NCBI RefSeq assembly: GCF_030551255.1 | Contig: NZ_CP130630.1 | Coordinates: 9,361,001 to 9,425,000, forward strand | Length of the DNA: 64,000 bases | Direction: 5' to 3' | Source: Streptomyces sp. NL15-2K | Lineage (GTDB): Bacteria; Actinomycetota; Actinomycetes; Streptomycetales; Streptomycetaceae | Shown here: in pieces, positions 1-7,662 of the stretch | How the letters are laid out: the number at the start of each line of letters is the position of its first letter | Position numbering within the stretch: the first letter of the stretch is position 1 | The notes under the pieces: model-generated | The model's input: the letters and a program-made list of their open reading frames with translations, nothing else | Databases searched by the model: none | Told to the model about the DNA's origin: nothing | Program-made: the position numbers and the translations under genes

Positions 1-516
1 TCCTTCTTCGTCAGCCGGGTGGACACCGAGGTCGACAGCCGACTGGACAAGATCGGCACGCCTCAGGCGCGGGACCTGCGCGGCCGGGCAGCAATCGCCA
101 ACGCACGCCTGGCCTACCAGCACTTTGAGCAGGCGTGCGGATCGGACCGTTGGAGGGCCCTGGCGGCGGCCGGGATGCGCCCGCAACGCCCGCTGTGGGC
201 ATCCACCGGGGTGAAGGACCCCGCCTACCCTGACACCCGCTACGTCGACGAACTGGTGGCTCCCGGGGTGGTCGACACCATGCCGGAACAGACCCTGCGC
301 GCGGTCGCGGACCACGGCCGTATCCAGGGCGACACCATCCATGGCACGTACGCGGAAGCCCAACAGGTACTCGATGACCTGGAGGCTGTCGGAGTGTCCT
401 ATGACGACGTGGTGCGTGTGCTGGAGGACGAGGGCATAGCCAAGTTCACGGCCTCCGGCAACGAGCTCTTCGAGCAACTGGACACCGAACTTCACATCAG
501 GCGCCCCGCCGCCTGA
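1..516 (+). CDS. tal: Transaldolase, C-terminal part (5' end outside window)
   Basis: The reading frame is open from base 1 and ends at 516, so only the last ~171 residues are present. The first residues read [12 protein letters not shown], the conserved strand of bacterial transaldolases that follows the Schiff-base lysine; that lysine lies upstream of the window. The segment [20 protein letters not shown], the TMPEQTL stretch and the DDLEAVGV helix are typical of the actinobacterial Tal family. The enzyme moves a dihydroxyacetone unit between sugar phosphates in the cytosolic non-oxidative pentose phosphate pathway. An internal GTG at 19 is in frame but is not the start, because the conserved motif begins before it. 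An IS481 element is inserted 33 bases after the stop codon, so the gene itself looks intact. Confidence 0.93.
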   Translation, partial: SFFVSRVDTEVDSRLDKIGTPQARDLRGRAAIANARLAYQHFEQACGSDRWRALAAAGMRPQRPLWASTGVKDPAYPDTRYVDELVAPGVVDTMPEQTLRAVADHGRIQGDTIHGTYAEAQQVLDDLEAVGVSYDDVVRVLEDEGIAKFTASGNELFEQLDTELHIRRPAA

Positions 517-549
517 TGCAGCCGGTCGGCCGACAGCCGGTGCCCTAGG

Positions 550-1614
550 TGTTCTGTCCACGGAGGTTGGTGACAGCGATCACTGACGTGTGGTCTTGAA
601 ATGGGTGAGGGCCTTCTGGCTCGGTGTGGATTGCGACATCTACGCCGGACGACAGAAAGGCCCTCGTGCCCCACCGTAATGCACCCCTGACCGAGACCGG
701 ACGCCTGCGCCTGGCCCGCTGCGTGGTCGAGGACGGCTGGACCCTGCGCCGGGCCGCTGAGCGATTCCAAGTCTCGCCAACCACCGCACAGCGATGGGCC
801 GACCGCTACCGCCGGCTCGGCGAGCCTGGCATGGCCGACCACTCCAGCCGCCCCCGCACCAGCCCGCGACGGACCCCGACCCGTACCGAGCGCAGGATCA
901 TCAAAGTCCGCGTACTGCGCAGGTGGGGGCCAGCACGGATCGCAGGCCTGCTCCGCCTGGTGCCGTCCACCGTGCACCGGGTGCTGACCCGCTACGGCCT
1001 GGCCCGCCTGACCCACCTCGACCGGGCCACTGGGCGCGTCATCCGTCGCTACGAACGTGCCAAGCCCGGCGAACTGGTCCACGTCGACATCAAGAAGCTC
1101 GGCAACATCCCCGACGGCGGCGGCCACAAGACCCTCGGACGCCAGGCGGGCCGCAAGACCCGGTCCGGCGCCGGCTACAGCTACCTCCACAACGCCGTCG
1201 ACGACCACTCCCGCCTGGCCTACAGCGAGATCCACGCAGACGAGAAGAAGGAGACCGCTGTCGGCTTCTGGAGTCGCGCCCAGGCGTACTTCGCCACCTG
1301 CGGGATCACCGTCGAACGCGTCCTGACCGACAACGGCTCCTGCTACAAATCCCACCTGTGGCGAGACGCCCTGGCAGCAGCCGGGATCACGCACAAGCGA
1401 ACCCGCGCCTACCGGCCGCAGACGAACGGCAAGGTCGAACGCTTCAACCGCACCCTGCTCGACGAATGGGCCTACGCCCGCCCCTACCGATCAGAGCAGG
1501 AACGACGCGACGCCTTCCCCAGCTGGCTGCACACCTACAATCACCACCGCGGACACACCGCGCTCAAGGGCCAACCACCCGCCAGCCGCGTCCCTAACCT
1601 CTCAGGGCAATACA
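550..1614 (+). mobile_element. IS481-family insertion sequence, complete, with 6-bp target duplication
   Basis: The element begins TGT at 550 and ends ACA at 1614 (1065 bp). Its imperfect terminal inverted repeats of about 27 bp share TGT, TG, CC, GAGGTT and GAC blocks. It is flanked on both sides by CCTAGG (544-549 and 1615-1620), which fits the NCTAGN target and 6-bp duplication known for IS481. One transposase gene fills the element. The right target copy is shared with the border of the inverted-repeat element at 1616-1686, so the IS landed in the CTAG edge of that element. Confidence 0.85.
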
Positions 1615-1619
1615 CCTAG
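666..1619 (+). CDS. IS481-family DDE transposase
   Basis: 317 residues from GTG 666, which follows an AGAAAGG ribosome site; the frame opens at 624, but that upstream ATG has no such site. The N-terminus (RNAPLTETGRLRLARCVVED) is a helix-turn-helix typical of IS481 transposases. The C-terminal rve-type integrase core has the three acidic residues in VHVDIKK, LTDNGSCYKS and TNGKVERFNRTLLDEW. Length and order match the family, and no frameshift is seen, so it may be active. The stop codon TAG at 1617-1619 lies outside the element, inside the right CCTAGG target duplication, so translation termination is supplied by the target. Confidence 0.9.
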   Translation: MPHRNAPLTETGRLRLARCVVEDGWTLRRAAERFQVSPTTAQRWADRYRRLGEPGMADHSSRPRTSPRRTPTRTERRIIKVRVLRRWGPARIAGLLRLVPSTVHRVLTRYGLARLTHLDRATGRVIRRYERAKPGELVHVDIKKLGNIPDGGGHKTLGRQAGRKTRSGAGYSYLHNAVDDHSRLAYSEIHADEKKETAVGFWSRAQAYFATCGITVERVLTDNGSCYKSHLWRDALAAAGITHKRTRAYRPQTNGKVERFNRTLLDEWAYARPYRSEQERRDAFPSWLHTYNHHRGHTALKGQPPASRVPNLSGQYT

Positions 1620-1686
1620 GCCCTGTCGTCAAATTCCCGCCCGCCGCGCTTCGGGCGGACGACGGGAATTTGACGACAGGGCCTAG
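1616..1686. repeat. MITE-like perfect inverted repeat bounded by CTAG
   Basis: Two perfectly complementary 24-base arms (1616-1639 and 1663-1686) enclose a 23-base GC-rich loop. The arms begin and end with CTAG and contain CCCTGTCGTCAAATTCCCG, which resembles termini of Streptomyces IS5-type elements. There is no coding capacity. It is either a minimal non-autonomous element or the fused ends of a deleted IS, and as RNA it would form a very stable hairpin. IS481 has inserted at its left CTAG. Confidence 0.7.
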
Positions 1687-1699
1687 CCGCCCCGCGTCG

Positions 1700-1734
1700 C
1701 CGGTGCGCCGGGCCCCTTCGGCCCCGCGCACCGG
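1700..1734 (-). terminator. Hairpin terminator of the MFS gene
   Basis: CCGGTGCGC (1700-1708) pairs with GCGCACCGG (1726-1734), with further GGCC pairing inside the loop. It lies nine bases downstream of the minus-strand exporter stop codon at 1743. No clear U-tract follows, which is common in Streptomyces. Confidence 0.55.
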
Positions 1735-1742
1735 GCGGCGGT

Positions 1743-3179
1743 TCAGTCCCGCACCCCCGACCTAGGCCGCAGCACCCCCGCCGCCAGCACCAGCGCCCCC
1801 ACCGCGATCACCGTCGCCACCCGGAACGCCAGCTGGTACCCCTCCGCCGTGGCCGCGACCGACTCCGCACCCCCGGCCGGCAGCCCCTCGGTCCGGCTCG
1901 CCGCCAGGACCGAGAGCACCGCCAGGCCCAGCGAACCGCCCACCACCTGCGTGGTGTTGAACAGTCCCGACGCCAGCCCGGCGTCCTCCTCGCGGGCCCC
2001 GGACATGGCGAGCCCGGTCAGCGCGGGCATCGCGGCCGCGAACCCGGCGGCGAGCAGGAGCATCGGAGGGAGCACGTCGGTGACGTACGAACCGTCGGCG
2101 GGCGCACGGCTCAGCAGCGCCATGCCGACCGCGGTCAGCGCCAGCCCCGCCAGCAGTACCCGGTACGCGCCGAACCGGCCGACGGTGCGCGCGGACAGGC
2201 CCAGCATCAGCACCCCGATGGCGACCGGCGCCGGCAGGAAGGCCGTACCGGTGGCCAACTCGCCGTAGCCGAGGACGCGTTGCAGATAGAGCGCGCCGAT
2301 GAACTGGAAGCCGTACATCGTCGCGATCATCAGGACCTGGACGGCGTTCGCCCCGGTCAGCAGCCGGGAGCCGAACAGCCTCAGGCGCAGCAGCGGCCGC
2401 GCGGCCCGCGCCTGGCGCAGGGTGAACGCGACGAACAGGGCGAGCGCGAGCGCGGCCAGGAGCAGTGTGGCGGTCAGGTCGCCGGCGCCGACGATGGCGT
2501 ACACCGTGAGCATCAGCGCGCCGGTGACCAGGGCGGCGCCCGGATAGTCGGCGCCCCGGTCGAGGCCTTCGCCGCTGTCCGGAGCCAGGATGCGCAGAGC
2601 CGCCAGCCAGGCGACGATGCCGATCGGCAGATTGATCAGGAAGATCCAGTGCCAGCTCAGGGCCTGGGTCAGCGCCCCGCCGAGGAACGTGCCGAGCGCC
2701 CCGCCCGCCGCGCCGACCGCGCTGAACACCGCGATGGCACGGGCCTGTTCACGCGGCTCCGGGAAGAGGGCGACCAGCATGCCGAGTACGACCGCCGAGG
2801 TCATCGCGCCGCCCACGCCTTGCAGGGCGCGCGCCGCGATCAGCATGCCCTGGCTGGTGGCCACCCCACACAGCACCGAGGCCGCGGTGAACACGGCGAG
2901 CCCCGCCGTGAACATGCGCTTGCGGCCCACCAGGTCGCCGAGCCGGCCCGCCAGCAACAGCAGCCCACCGAACGGGATCAGATAGGCGTTGACGACCCAG
3001 GCGAGCCCCGGCCCCGAGAAACCCAGGTCGTTCTGGACGGCCGGCATCGCGACGGTGACGATGTTGCCGTCCAGGATCGTCATCAGGGCGCCCGCGCACA
3101 GCACGACGAGGGACGCCCAACGGGAGTACGTTCGGTGTGCCGGACGCGTTCGCGTCGGTGACTCGGTCAAGGACGTCAT
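1743..3179 (-). CDS. DHA2-type MFS drug exporter (14-TM, EmrB/QacA-like)
   Basis: 478 residues from ATG 3179 (MTSLTESPTRTRPAHRTYSR); an in-frame GTG two codons upstream is an alternative. The first helix carries LDGNIVTVAMPAVQNDLG, the DHA2 antiporter signature. Loop 2-3 has GRLGDLVGRKRMF and helix 5 has the GxxxGPxxGG-like stretch GAAGGALGTFLGGAL. About fourteen hydrophobic segments follow. It should expel hydrophobic drugs by proton antiport at the membrane. It is divergent from an HxlR-type regulator with about 100 bp between them, the usual arrangement of a drug- or quinone-sensing repressor and its exporter. The longer open frame up to 3575 overlaps the regulator antisense and is not coding. 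Confidence 0.85.
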   Translation of the reverse strand: MTSLTESPTRTRPAHRTYSRWASLVVLCAGALMTILDGNIVTVAMPAVQNDLGFSGPGLAWVVNAYLIPFGGLLLLAGRLGDLVGRKRMFTAGLAVFTAASVLCGVATSQGMLIAARALQGVGGAMTSAVVLGMLVALFPEPREQARAIAVFSAVGAAGGALGTFLGGALTQALSWHWIFLINLPIGIVAWLAALRILAPDSGEGLDRGADYPGAALVTGALMLTVYAIVGAGDLTATLLLAALALALFVAFTLRQARAARPLLRLRLFGSRLLTGANAVQVLMIATMYGFQFIGALYLQRVLGYGELATGTAFLPAPVAIGVLMLGLSARTVGRFGAYRVLLAGLALTAVGMALLSRAPADGSYVTDVLPPMLLLAAGFAAAMPALTGLAMSGAREEDAGLASGLFNTTQVVGGSLGLAVLSVLAASRTEGLPAGGAESVAATAEGYQLAFRVATVIAVGALVLAAGVLRPRSGVRD

Positions 3180-3223
3180 GGTGACGTGGCCCCCGCAATC
3201 TCCATCGAAACCCATAGGTGCAC

Positions 3224-3245
3224 GACTTGTAACGGGGTACATCGT
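3224..3245. promoter_or_regulatory. Possible HxlR operator in the divergent promoter
   Basis: An imperfect dyad GTA-N6-TAC (3229-3240), extended by CGA/TCG on the outer sides, lies midway between the divergent exporter and HxlR genes. HxlR dimers bind such GTA/TAC-type dyads, but the symmetry is weak, so this is only a candidate. Confidence 0.25.
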
Positions 3246-3281
3246 GGGTGACCATGGAGGTCGGCGTAAGGAGGCAGCCCA

Positions 3282-3689
3282 ATGTCCCAGAGGAACACCG
3301 GTGTTACTCCGCAGGTGGTGAACGCGCACGCCTGCCCGGTCCGCGAAGTTCTTGACAGGGTCTCCGGGAAATGGAGCGTGCAGATCCTCGTCGCGGCCGC
3401 GCACGGGCCGATCCGCTTCACCGAACTGGAGCGCGGCATCGAGGGCATCAGCCGCCGCATGCTGACCCGGACGCTGCGCGGCCTGGAGCGCGACGGGCTC
3501 GTCACCCGCGTCGTGCACCCGACGGTGCCGCCGAAGGTGGAGTACGAACTCACGCCCGTGGCCCGCGAGTTGCACGAGACGCTGCAGCGGCTCACCGACT
3601 GGGCCGAGCGCAACCGGGTGTACATCGCCGAGTCACGAGCGGCCTACGACGGCGAGCGCGAGCCGGTGTCGGTGTACCGGGCCCTGTGA
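3282..3689 (+). CDS. HxlR-family winged-helix regulator
   Basis: 135 residues from ATG 3282, seven bases after a strong AAGGAGG (3268-3274). The protein shows the HxlR pattern: ACPVREVLDRVSGKWSVQIL (N-terminal Cys at the family's sensing position), then FTELERGIEGISRRMLTRTL (recognition helix) and VPPKVEYELTP (wing). HxlR proteins are cytosolic dimers that respond to quinones, electrophiles or formaldehyde. The divergent DHA2 exporter is the probable target. It ends 15 bases from the convergent thioesterase gene with no obvious terminator between them. Confidence 0.85.
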   Translation: MSQRNTGVTPQVVNAHACPVREVLDRVSGKWSVQILVAAAHGPIRFTELERGIEGISRRMLTRTLRGLERDGLVTRVVHPTVPPKVEYELTPVARELHETLQRLTDWAERNRVYIAESRAAYDGEREPVSVYRAL

Positions 3690-3704
3690 CCGTGGTGGGC
3701 GTCC

Positions 3705-4127
3705 CTACAGCCCGAACAGGCTCGGATCCGCCGCCAGCTCCTTGAAGCAGTCCCGGGGATCCGCGACCAGCCTGCGCTCCCTGAGGTCCAGCAGGCCGCC
3801 GACCGCCGTGATCTCGGCCGCCACCGTGCCGTCCGTCTTGCGGATCGTCTGCTGTATCCGGAAGGTCTTGCCGTCACCCCACTGGAAGCCGCACGTGACC
3901 TCGACCTCGTCGCCCGCCAGCAGCTCCCGCTGGAAGCGGAGGGTCGTCTCCAGGGCGACCGGGCCCACGCCCTTGGCGATGAGACCGGCCTGGCTGATCC
4001 CCGCGGCCTGCAGTAACGACCAGCGGGCGTGTTCGGCGTAGTTCAGGTACACGCTCTGGTTGAGGTGACCCAGCACATCCGTCTCGTACCCGCGGACGGT
4101 CACCGGAACGGAAAACGGTTCGCTCAC
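3705..4127 (-). CDS. Acyl-CoA thioesterase, 4-hydroxybenzoyl-CoA thioesterase fold
   Basis: 140 residues from GTG 4127, preceded by GAGGAGGAG. The single hot-dog domain includes the family motif YETDVLGHLNQSVYLNYAEHAR (here V-LGH-N where many members have D-GHVN) and a core of long beta strands (ALETTLRFQRELLAGDEVEV). Such proteins hydrolyse acyl-CoA thioesters in the cytosol; the substrate cannot be read from sequence. The open frame extends upstream to 4292, but the codons before 4127 have no family similarity and overlap the next gene. It lies 52 bases downstream of the hypothetical gene on the same strand, so the two may be co-transcribed. Confidence 0.8.
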   Translation of the reverse strand: MSEPFSVPVTVRGYETDVLGHLNQSVYLNYAEHARWSLLQAAGISQAGLIAKGVGPVALETTLRFQRELLAGDEVEVTCGFQWGDGKTFRIQQTIRKTDGTVAAEITAVGGLLDLRERRLVADPRDCFKELAADPSLFGL

Positions 4128-4179
4128 GGCTTCTCCTCCTCGTCGTTGACGCTCTGACCGACCGATCTTGGCACGCGCG

Positions 4180-4809
4180 TCACGCCCTGCGCGGGGATGC
4201 CAGCAGATAACGGTCCCTCGTCCGCGGTTCCGTGTGCTCGCCCACCTGCCAGCCCGCCTGCTCCAGCGTGGCCGCGCAGGCGCGCAGCGCACCGGGATCC
4301 GCCTCGTGCACGGCGACGGCCTCCGGCTGCGGGGTCGCGCGCACCCGGTAGCCCCCGGAGTCCCGGCCCGCCGGACGGTGGCCCGCGGCCTCCAGGGTGA
4401 GCGCGGCGGCCTGCACCAGATGCGCGCGCTCCCAGCCGCACGGCCGGTCGGTGGCGCCGTCCGGATTGGTCATCCGCCGCAGCTCCAGCAGCCCCTGCCA
4501 GGCGCTGTGCACCTCGCGGACGCGGGAGGGACCGGTGTCCGGCGCCTCCTCCTCGCCGCCGACGCGCGCGGCGAACACGCCGGCCGTCGCGGGAGCCTGC
4601 CCGGCGGGCTCGTGGATCTGCTCCACCCCCTGCCGCACCCGGTGCCCCTCCGGCGTCAGGAAGTGGTCGTGCGGCGGCCGTGGGTGCCGGAAGGCGAGCC
4701 CACGCTTGACCAGCGCCGTGAGCTGCGCCTCCGTGCCTTTCAGGCGCCCGGTGACGGGATCGGCGGCGTCGATGACACGCCGCTGCGCGGCGGTCGGCGG
4801 TCGGGTCAC
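4180..4809 (-). CDS. Hypothetical actinobacterial protein
   Basis: 209 residues from GTG 4809, nine bases after GAGAGGAG. There is no signal peptide or membrane segment. The N-terminal third (TAAQRRVIDAADPVTGRLKG followed by LTALVKRGLAFRHPRP) looks like a small winged-helix or ArsR-like fold. The rest is charged and Ala-rich, with a final alpha/beta segment ending DRYLLASPRRA. I do not recognise a characterised family. It sits between the aminotransferase and thioesterase genes on the same strand. GC bias and codon use are normal, which supports it being real. Confidence 0.6.
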   Translation of the reverse strand: MTRPPTAAQRRVIDAADPVTGRLKGTEAQLTALVKRGLAFRHPRPPHDHFLTPEGHRVRQGVEQIHEPAGQAPATAGVFAARVGGEEEAPDTGPSRVREVHSAWQGLLELRRMTNPDGATDRPCGWERAHLVQAAALTLEAAGHRPAGRDSGGYRVRATPQPEAVAVHEADPGALRACAATLEQAGWQVGEHTEPRTRDRYLLASPRRA

Positions 4810-4900
4810 GGCGTGCTCCTCTCCCGTGAGGTCCTGGAGATCAGCCCCTTGGAAGACTACGACGCGCCTGTGACATTCCGGCCCGCGTCCCAGACCGCCG

Positions 4901-6109
4901 TTACTGCCGGTAGCCGCTCAGGAACCGACCGATCCGCCCGATCGCCGCCTCCAGGTCGTCCGCGTACGGAAGCGTGAGGATGCGGAAGTGGTCCGGGGTG
5001 GGCCAGTTGAAGCCCGTGCCCTGGACGACCTGGATCTTCTCCCGCAGCAGCAGGTCCAGGACGAACTTCTCGTCGTCGTGGATCTTGTGCACCTTGGGGT
5101 CGAGGCGCGGGAACGCGTACAGCGCGCCTTTCGGCTTCACGCACGACACACCCGGGATCTCGTTGAGCTTCTCCCACGCCACATCGCGCTGTTCGCGCAG
5201 GCGCCCGCCCGGCGTGGTCAGCTCCCGGATGGACTGGCGGCCGCCGAGCGCGGCCTGGATGGCGTACTGCGCGGGCGCGTTGGCGCACAGCCGCATGGAG
5301 GCCAGCATCGTCAGGCCCTCCAGGTAGTTCTTCGCGTGCTGCCTCGGGCCGGTGATCACCAGCCAGCCCGAGCGGAAGCCGGCCACCCGGTACGTCTTCG
5401 ACAGGCCGCAGAAGGTCAGCACCACCAGGTCGGGGGCGAGCGCGGCGACCGAGTGGTGCACGGCGTCGTCGTACAGGATCTGGTCGTAGATCTCGTCGGC
5501 GAACACCATCAGGCCGTGGCGGCGGGCGAGGTCGAGGATGCCCTCGATGATCTCCTTGGGGTAGACGGCGCCGGTGGGGTTGTTGGGGTTGATGATGACC
5601 ACGGCCTTGGTGCGGTCCGTGATCTTCGACGCCATGTCGTCCAGGTCCGGGTACCAGTCGGCCTGTTCGTCGCACAGGTAGTGGACCGCCTTGCCGCCCG
5701 CGAGGGTGGTGACGGCCGTCCAGAGTGGGAAGTCCGGGGCGGGGATGAGGATTTCGTCGCCGTCCTCGACCAGGGTCTGTACGGCCATCGAGACCAGCTC
5801 GGAGACGCCGTTGCCGAGGAAGACGTCGTCGACGCCGACCTCCAGGCCGAGGGTCTGGTAGCGCTGGGCGACCGCCCGGCGGGCGGAGAGGATGCCGCGC
5901 GAGTCGGTATAGCCGTGCGCCTGCGGGAGCATCCGGATCATGTCCTGGAGGATCTCCTCCGGTGCCTCGAAGCCGAACAGCGCGGGGTTGCCGGTGTTCA
6001 GCCGCAGCACGCTGTGGCCCGCCTCCTCCAGTGCGTTGGCGTGCTCGATCACCGGGCCGCGGATCTCGTAACAGACCTCGCTCAGCTTGCTCGACTGCCG
6101 GAACTCCAT
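4901..6109 (-). CDS. alaA: PLP-dependent aminotransferase, AlaA-like
   Basis: 402 residues from ATG 6109. This is a fold-type I class I/II aminotransferase: LNTGNPALFGFEAPEEI at the N-terminus, YTDSRGILSARRAV, NPNNPTGAVY (substrate/PLP contacts), ADEIYDQILYD (PLP-binding Asp and Tyr), the PLP lysine in FCGLSKTYRVAGFRSGW, and the C-terminal arginine in HFRILTLPY. Sequence and length match the bacterial alanine/glutamate-pyruvate transaminase AlaA type, which links alanine and glutamate in the cytosol. The intergenic region shared with the divergent HxlR gene holds two palindromes, so the regulator probably controls both directions. Confidence 0.85.
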   Translation of the reverse strand: MEFRQSSKLSEVCYEIRGPVIEHANALEEAGHSVLRLNTGNPALFGFEAPEEILQDMIRMLPQAHGYTDSRGILSARRAVAQRYQTLGLEVGVDDVFLGNGVSELVSMAVQTLVEDGDEILIPAPDFPLWTAVTTLAGGKAVHYLCDEQADWYPDLDDMASKITDRTKAVVIINPNNPTGAVYPKEIIEGILDLARRHGLMVFADEIYDQILYDDAVHHSVAALAPDLVVLTFCGLSKTYRVAGFRSGWLVITGPRQHAKNYLEGLTMLASMRLCANAPAQYAIQAALGGRQSIRELTTPGGRLREQRDVAWEKLNEIPGVSCVKPKGALYAFPRLDPKVHKIHDDEKFVLDLLLREKIQVVQGTGFNWPTPDHFRILTLPYADDLEAAIGRIGRFLSGYRQ

Positions 6110-6138
6110 GCGCTTACGCCCCTCCGGTTGTGGTGTTG

Positions 6139-6173
6139 CTTGGTTTTACCAAGTAGACCCTTGGAAAGTCCAA
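6139..6173. promoter_or_regulatory. Two tandem palindromes between alaA and the HxlR gene
   Basis: CTTGGT-TTT-ACCAAG (6139-6153) and TTGGA-AAG-TCCAA (6161-6173) are both perfect dyads, with centres about 21 bp (two helical turns) apart. They share the TTGG/CCAA half-site. The second overlaps the -35 hexamer TTGGAA of the rightward promoter. This geometry suggests autoregulation by the adjacent HxlR protein and control of alaA. Confidence 0.65.
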
Positions 6174-6188
6174 CAACATGTCTAGACT
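6161..6188 (+). promoter_or_regulatory. Promoter of the HxlR gene, giving a leaderless transcript
   Basis: TTGGAA (6161-6166), a 16-base spacer, then TAGACT (6183-6188). Initiation about seven bases downstream would fall on the ATG at 6196, so the mRNA would begin at the start codon. No Shine-Dalgarno sequence precedes that ATG. Confidence 0.5.
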
Positions 6189-6195
6189 GCGTCGC

Positions 6196-6822
6196 ATGTC
6201 ACCTCGCCGAAGCTACGACCAGTACTGTTCCGCCGCCCGAGCGCTCGACGTCGTCGGCGACCGCTGGACCCTGCTGATCGTCCGCGAACTCCTGGCCGGC
6301 CCGCGCCGCTACACGGACCTGCACGCCGACCTGCCGGGCGTGAGCACCGACGTCCTCGCCTCCCGGCTGAAGGACATGGAGCGCGACGGGCTGACGACGC
6401 GGCGCCGACTGCCCCCGCCCGGTGCGGCGTACGTCTACGAACTGACCGGGCGGGGGCGGGAGTTGCTGCCCGTGTTGCAGGCGCTCGGGGACTGGGGGCA
6501 GGCCGAGCTGGGCGAGCGGCGGCCCACCGACGCCGTACGGGCGCACTGGTTCGCGTTGCCGCTCCTGAGGGCGCTGGAAGGAGAGGGTCTCGTCGAGGTA
6601 CGGCTCGAGGAGGGCGACTTCCATCTGTACCTCGGCGCCGAGGAGGGGCCCGTGTACGGCGACGGTCCCGCTCCGGGGGAGCCCGACGCCCGGCTGGTCC
6701 TGGACACGGCCACGTGCACGGCTGTGGGCCGTGGGGAGTTGAGCGTGGTGGACGCGGTGCGGGGCGGGCGTATCGAGGTGACCGGCGAGGGCGCCTTGGC
6801 GAAGGCACTGCGGGAGGCCTGA
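6196..6822 (+). CDS. HxlR-family regulator with C-terminal extension
   Basis: 208 residues from ATG 6196; an in-frame ATG at 6178 lies upstream of the -10 box and would not be transcribed from the predicted promoter. Residues 1-100 are an HxlR winged helix (YDQYCSAARALDVVGDRWTL, the Cys and GDRWT being typical, then VSTDVLASRLKDMERDGL). The remaining ~100 residues form a beta-rich domain (ALEGEGLVEVRLEEGDFHLY) like the SCP2/sterol-carrier extension seen in longer HxlR proteins, which may bind a ligand. It is divergent from alaA across two palindromes and is followed by a strong bidirectional terminator. Confidence 0.83.
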   Translation: MSPRRSYDQYCSAARALDVVGDRWTLLIVRELLAGPRRYTDLHADLPGVSTDVLASRLKDMERDGLTTRRRLPPPGAAYVYELTGRGRELLPVLQALGDWGQAELGERRPTDAVRAHWFALPLLRALEGEGLVEVRLEEGDFHLYLGAEEGPVYGDGPAPGEPDARLVLDTATCTAVGRGELSVVDAVRGGRIEVTGEGALAKALREA

Positions 6823-6828
6823 AAAGGC

Positions 6829-6856
6829 CAGGAGGCCCGCTGAATCGGGCCTCCTG
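6829..6856. terminator. Bidirectional hairpin terminator
   Basis: A perfect 11-bp stem, CAGGAGGCCCG (6829-6839) with CGGGCCTCCTG (6846-6856), and a six-base loop. It separates the convergent HxlR gene (stop 6822) and the minus-strand membrane-protein gene (stop 6865) and can serve both. Confidence 0.8.
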
Positions 6857-6864
6857 TCGCTCCG

Positions 6865-7662
6865 TCAGACGCCCGGCGGCACCCGCGACGGTCGTCCCGA
6901 GCCTCGCGTCAGCGCATACCCGCCGATCCCAGCGAGAGCGGCCAGCACACCGCCCAGCGCCGTCCACACCCACCGGTCGGACCACCAGCCGGAGGACCAG
7001 CCGTCGTCGGGCTCGATGCCGGACAGCACGGCGGAAGTCGGCTCGTCGTCCTCGGACGTGACCGCGATCCCCGGCACCAGCGGCTTGGCCAGCGAGCCGT
7101 CGACCGCCGCCGCCCCGCCGATGTCCTCGGAGCCGACGCGGATCTCGGCGTCGACCGGGAGGCCCAGGTCGGAGGTGGCCAGATCCACGACCGTCAGCCG
7201 GACGTAGTACGTCCCCGGCAGCGGGTCGTTGGCCCATGGCTCCGACCACGCACGCACCGTGCGCAGCACGCAGGTCAGCTCCACGGCGGCGGAGCCGGAC
7301 GCGGCGGTGCGCGTCTGTGCCCCGTACTGGCAGGCCTGGCGGCGGCGCAGACCGTCGTACACGTCGATCTGCCAGGTCTCGGCGGCGTGCGTGTCCGGCA
7401 GCTTCACCGTCGCCTCGACGGTGGGGCGCTGTCCGGCGTCCGCGGGGAACGACCAGTACAGGTAGTCGCCCGCGGAGCCGTTCGCCGTGGCCGTCTGCCC
7501 CTGGTCGATCTCGGTCGCCGTACGGAAGGACGTGCCCGCCGCGGTGGGTGACCCGTCAGCCCCGCCGTCCGCCGAAGGGGACGGTGAGGAGTCGGCCACG
7601 GCCGGGGAGACCGCCAGTCCGAGCATGAGCAGGGCAGCGCTCAACACGCATGTGATCCGCAT
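6865..7662 (-). CDS. Secreted, C-terminally membrane-anchored protein of unknown function
   Basis: 265 residues from ATG 7662. The signal peptide is MRITCVLSAALLMLGLAVSP followed by AVADS. Next comes a Ser/Gly/Asp-rich linker, a beta-rich extracellular domain (ATANGSAGDYLYWSFPADAG and TYYVRLTVVDLA resemble PPC-type domains) and one C-terminal transmembrane helix (VWTALGGVLAALAGIGGYAL) with a short basic tail. It starts inside the stop codon of the upstream VWA gene (TGATG), so the two are translationally coupled and probably act together at the cell surface. The function is not known. The open frame reaching 7758 overlaps the VWA gene and is rejected. Confidence 0.8.
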   Translation of the reverse strand: MRITCVLSAALLMLGLAVSPAVADSSPSPSADGGADGSPTAAGTSFRTATEIDQGQTATANGSAGDYLYWSFPADAGQRPTVEATVKLPDTHAAETWQIDVYDGLRRRQACQYGAQTRTAASGSAAVELTCVLRTVRAWSEPWANDPLPGTYYVRLTVVDLATSDLGLPVDAEIRVGSEDIGGAAAVDGSLAKPLVPGIAVTSEDDEPTSAVLSGIEPDDGWSSGWWSDRWVWTALGGVLAALAGIGGYALTRGSGRPSRVPPGV

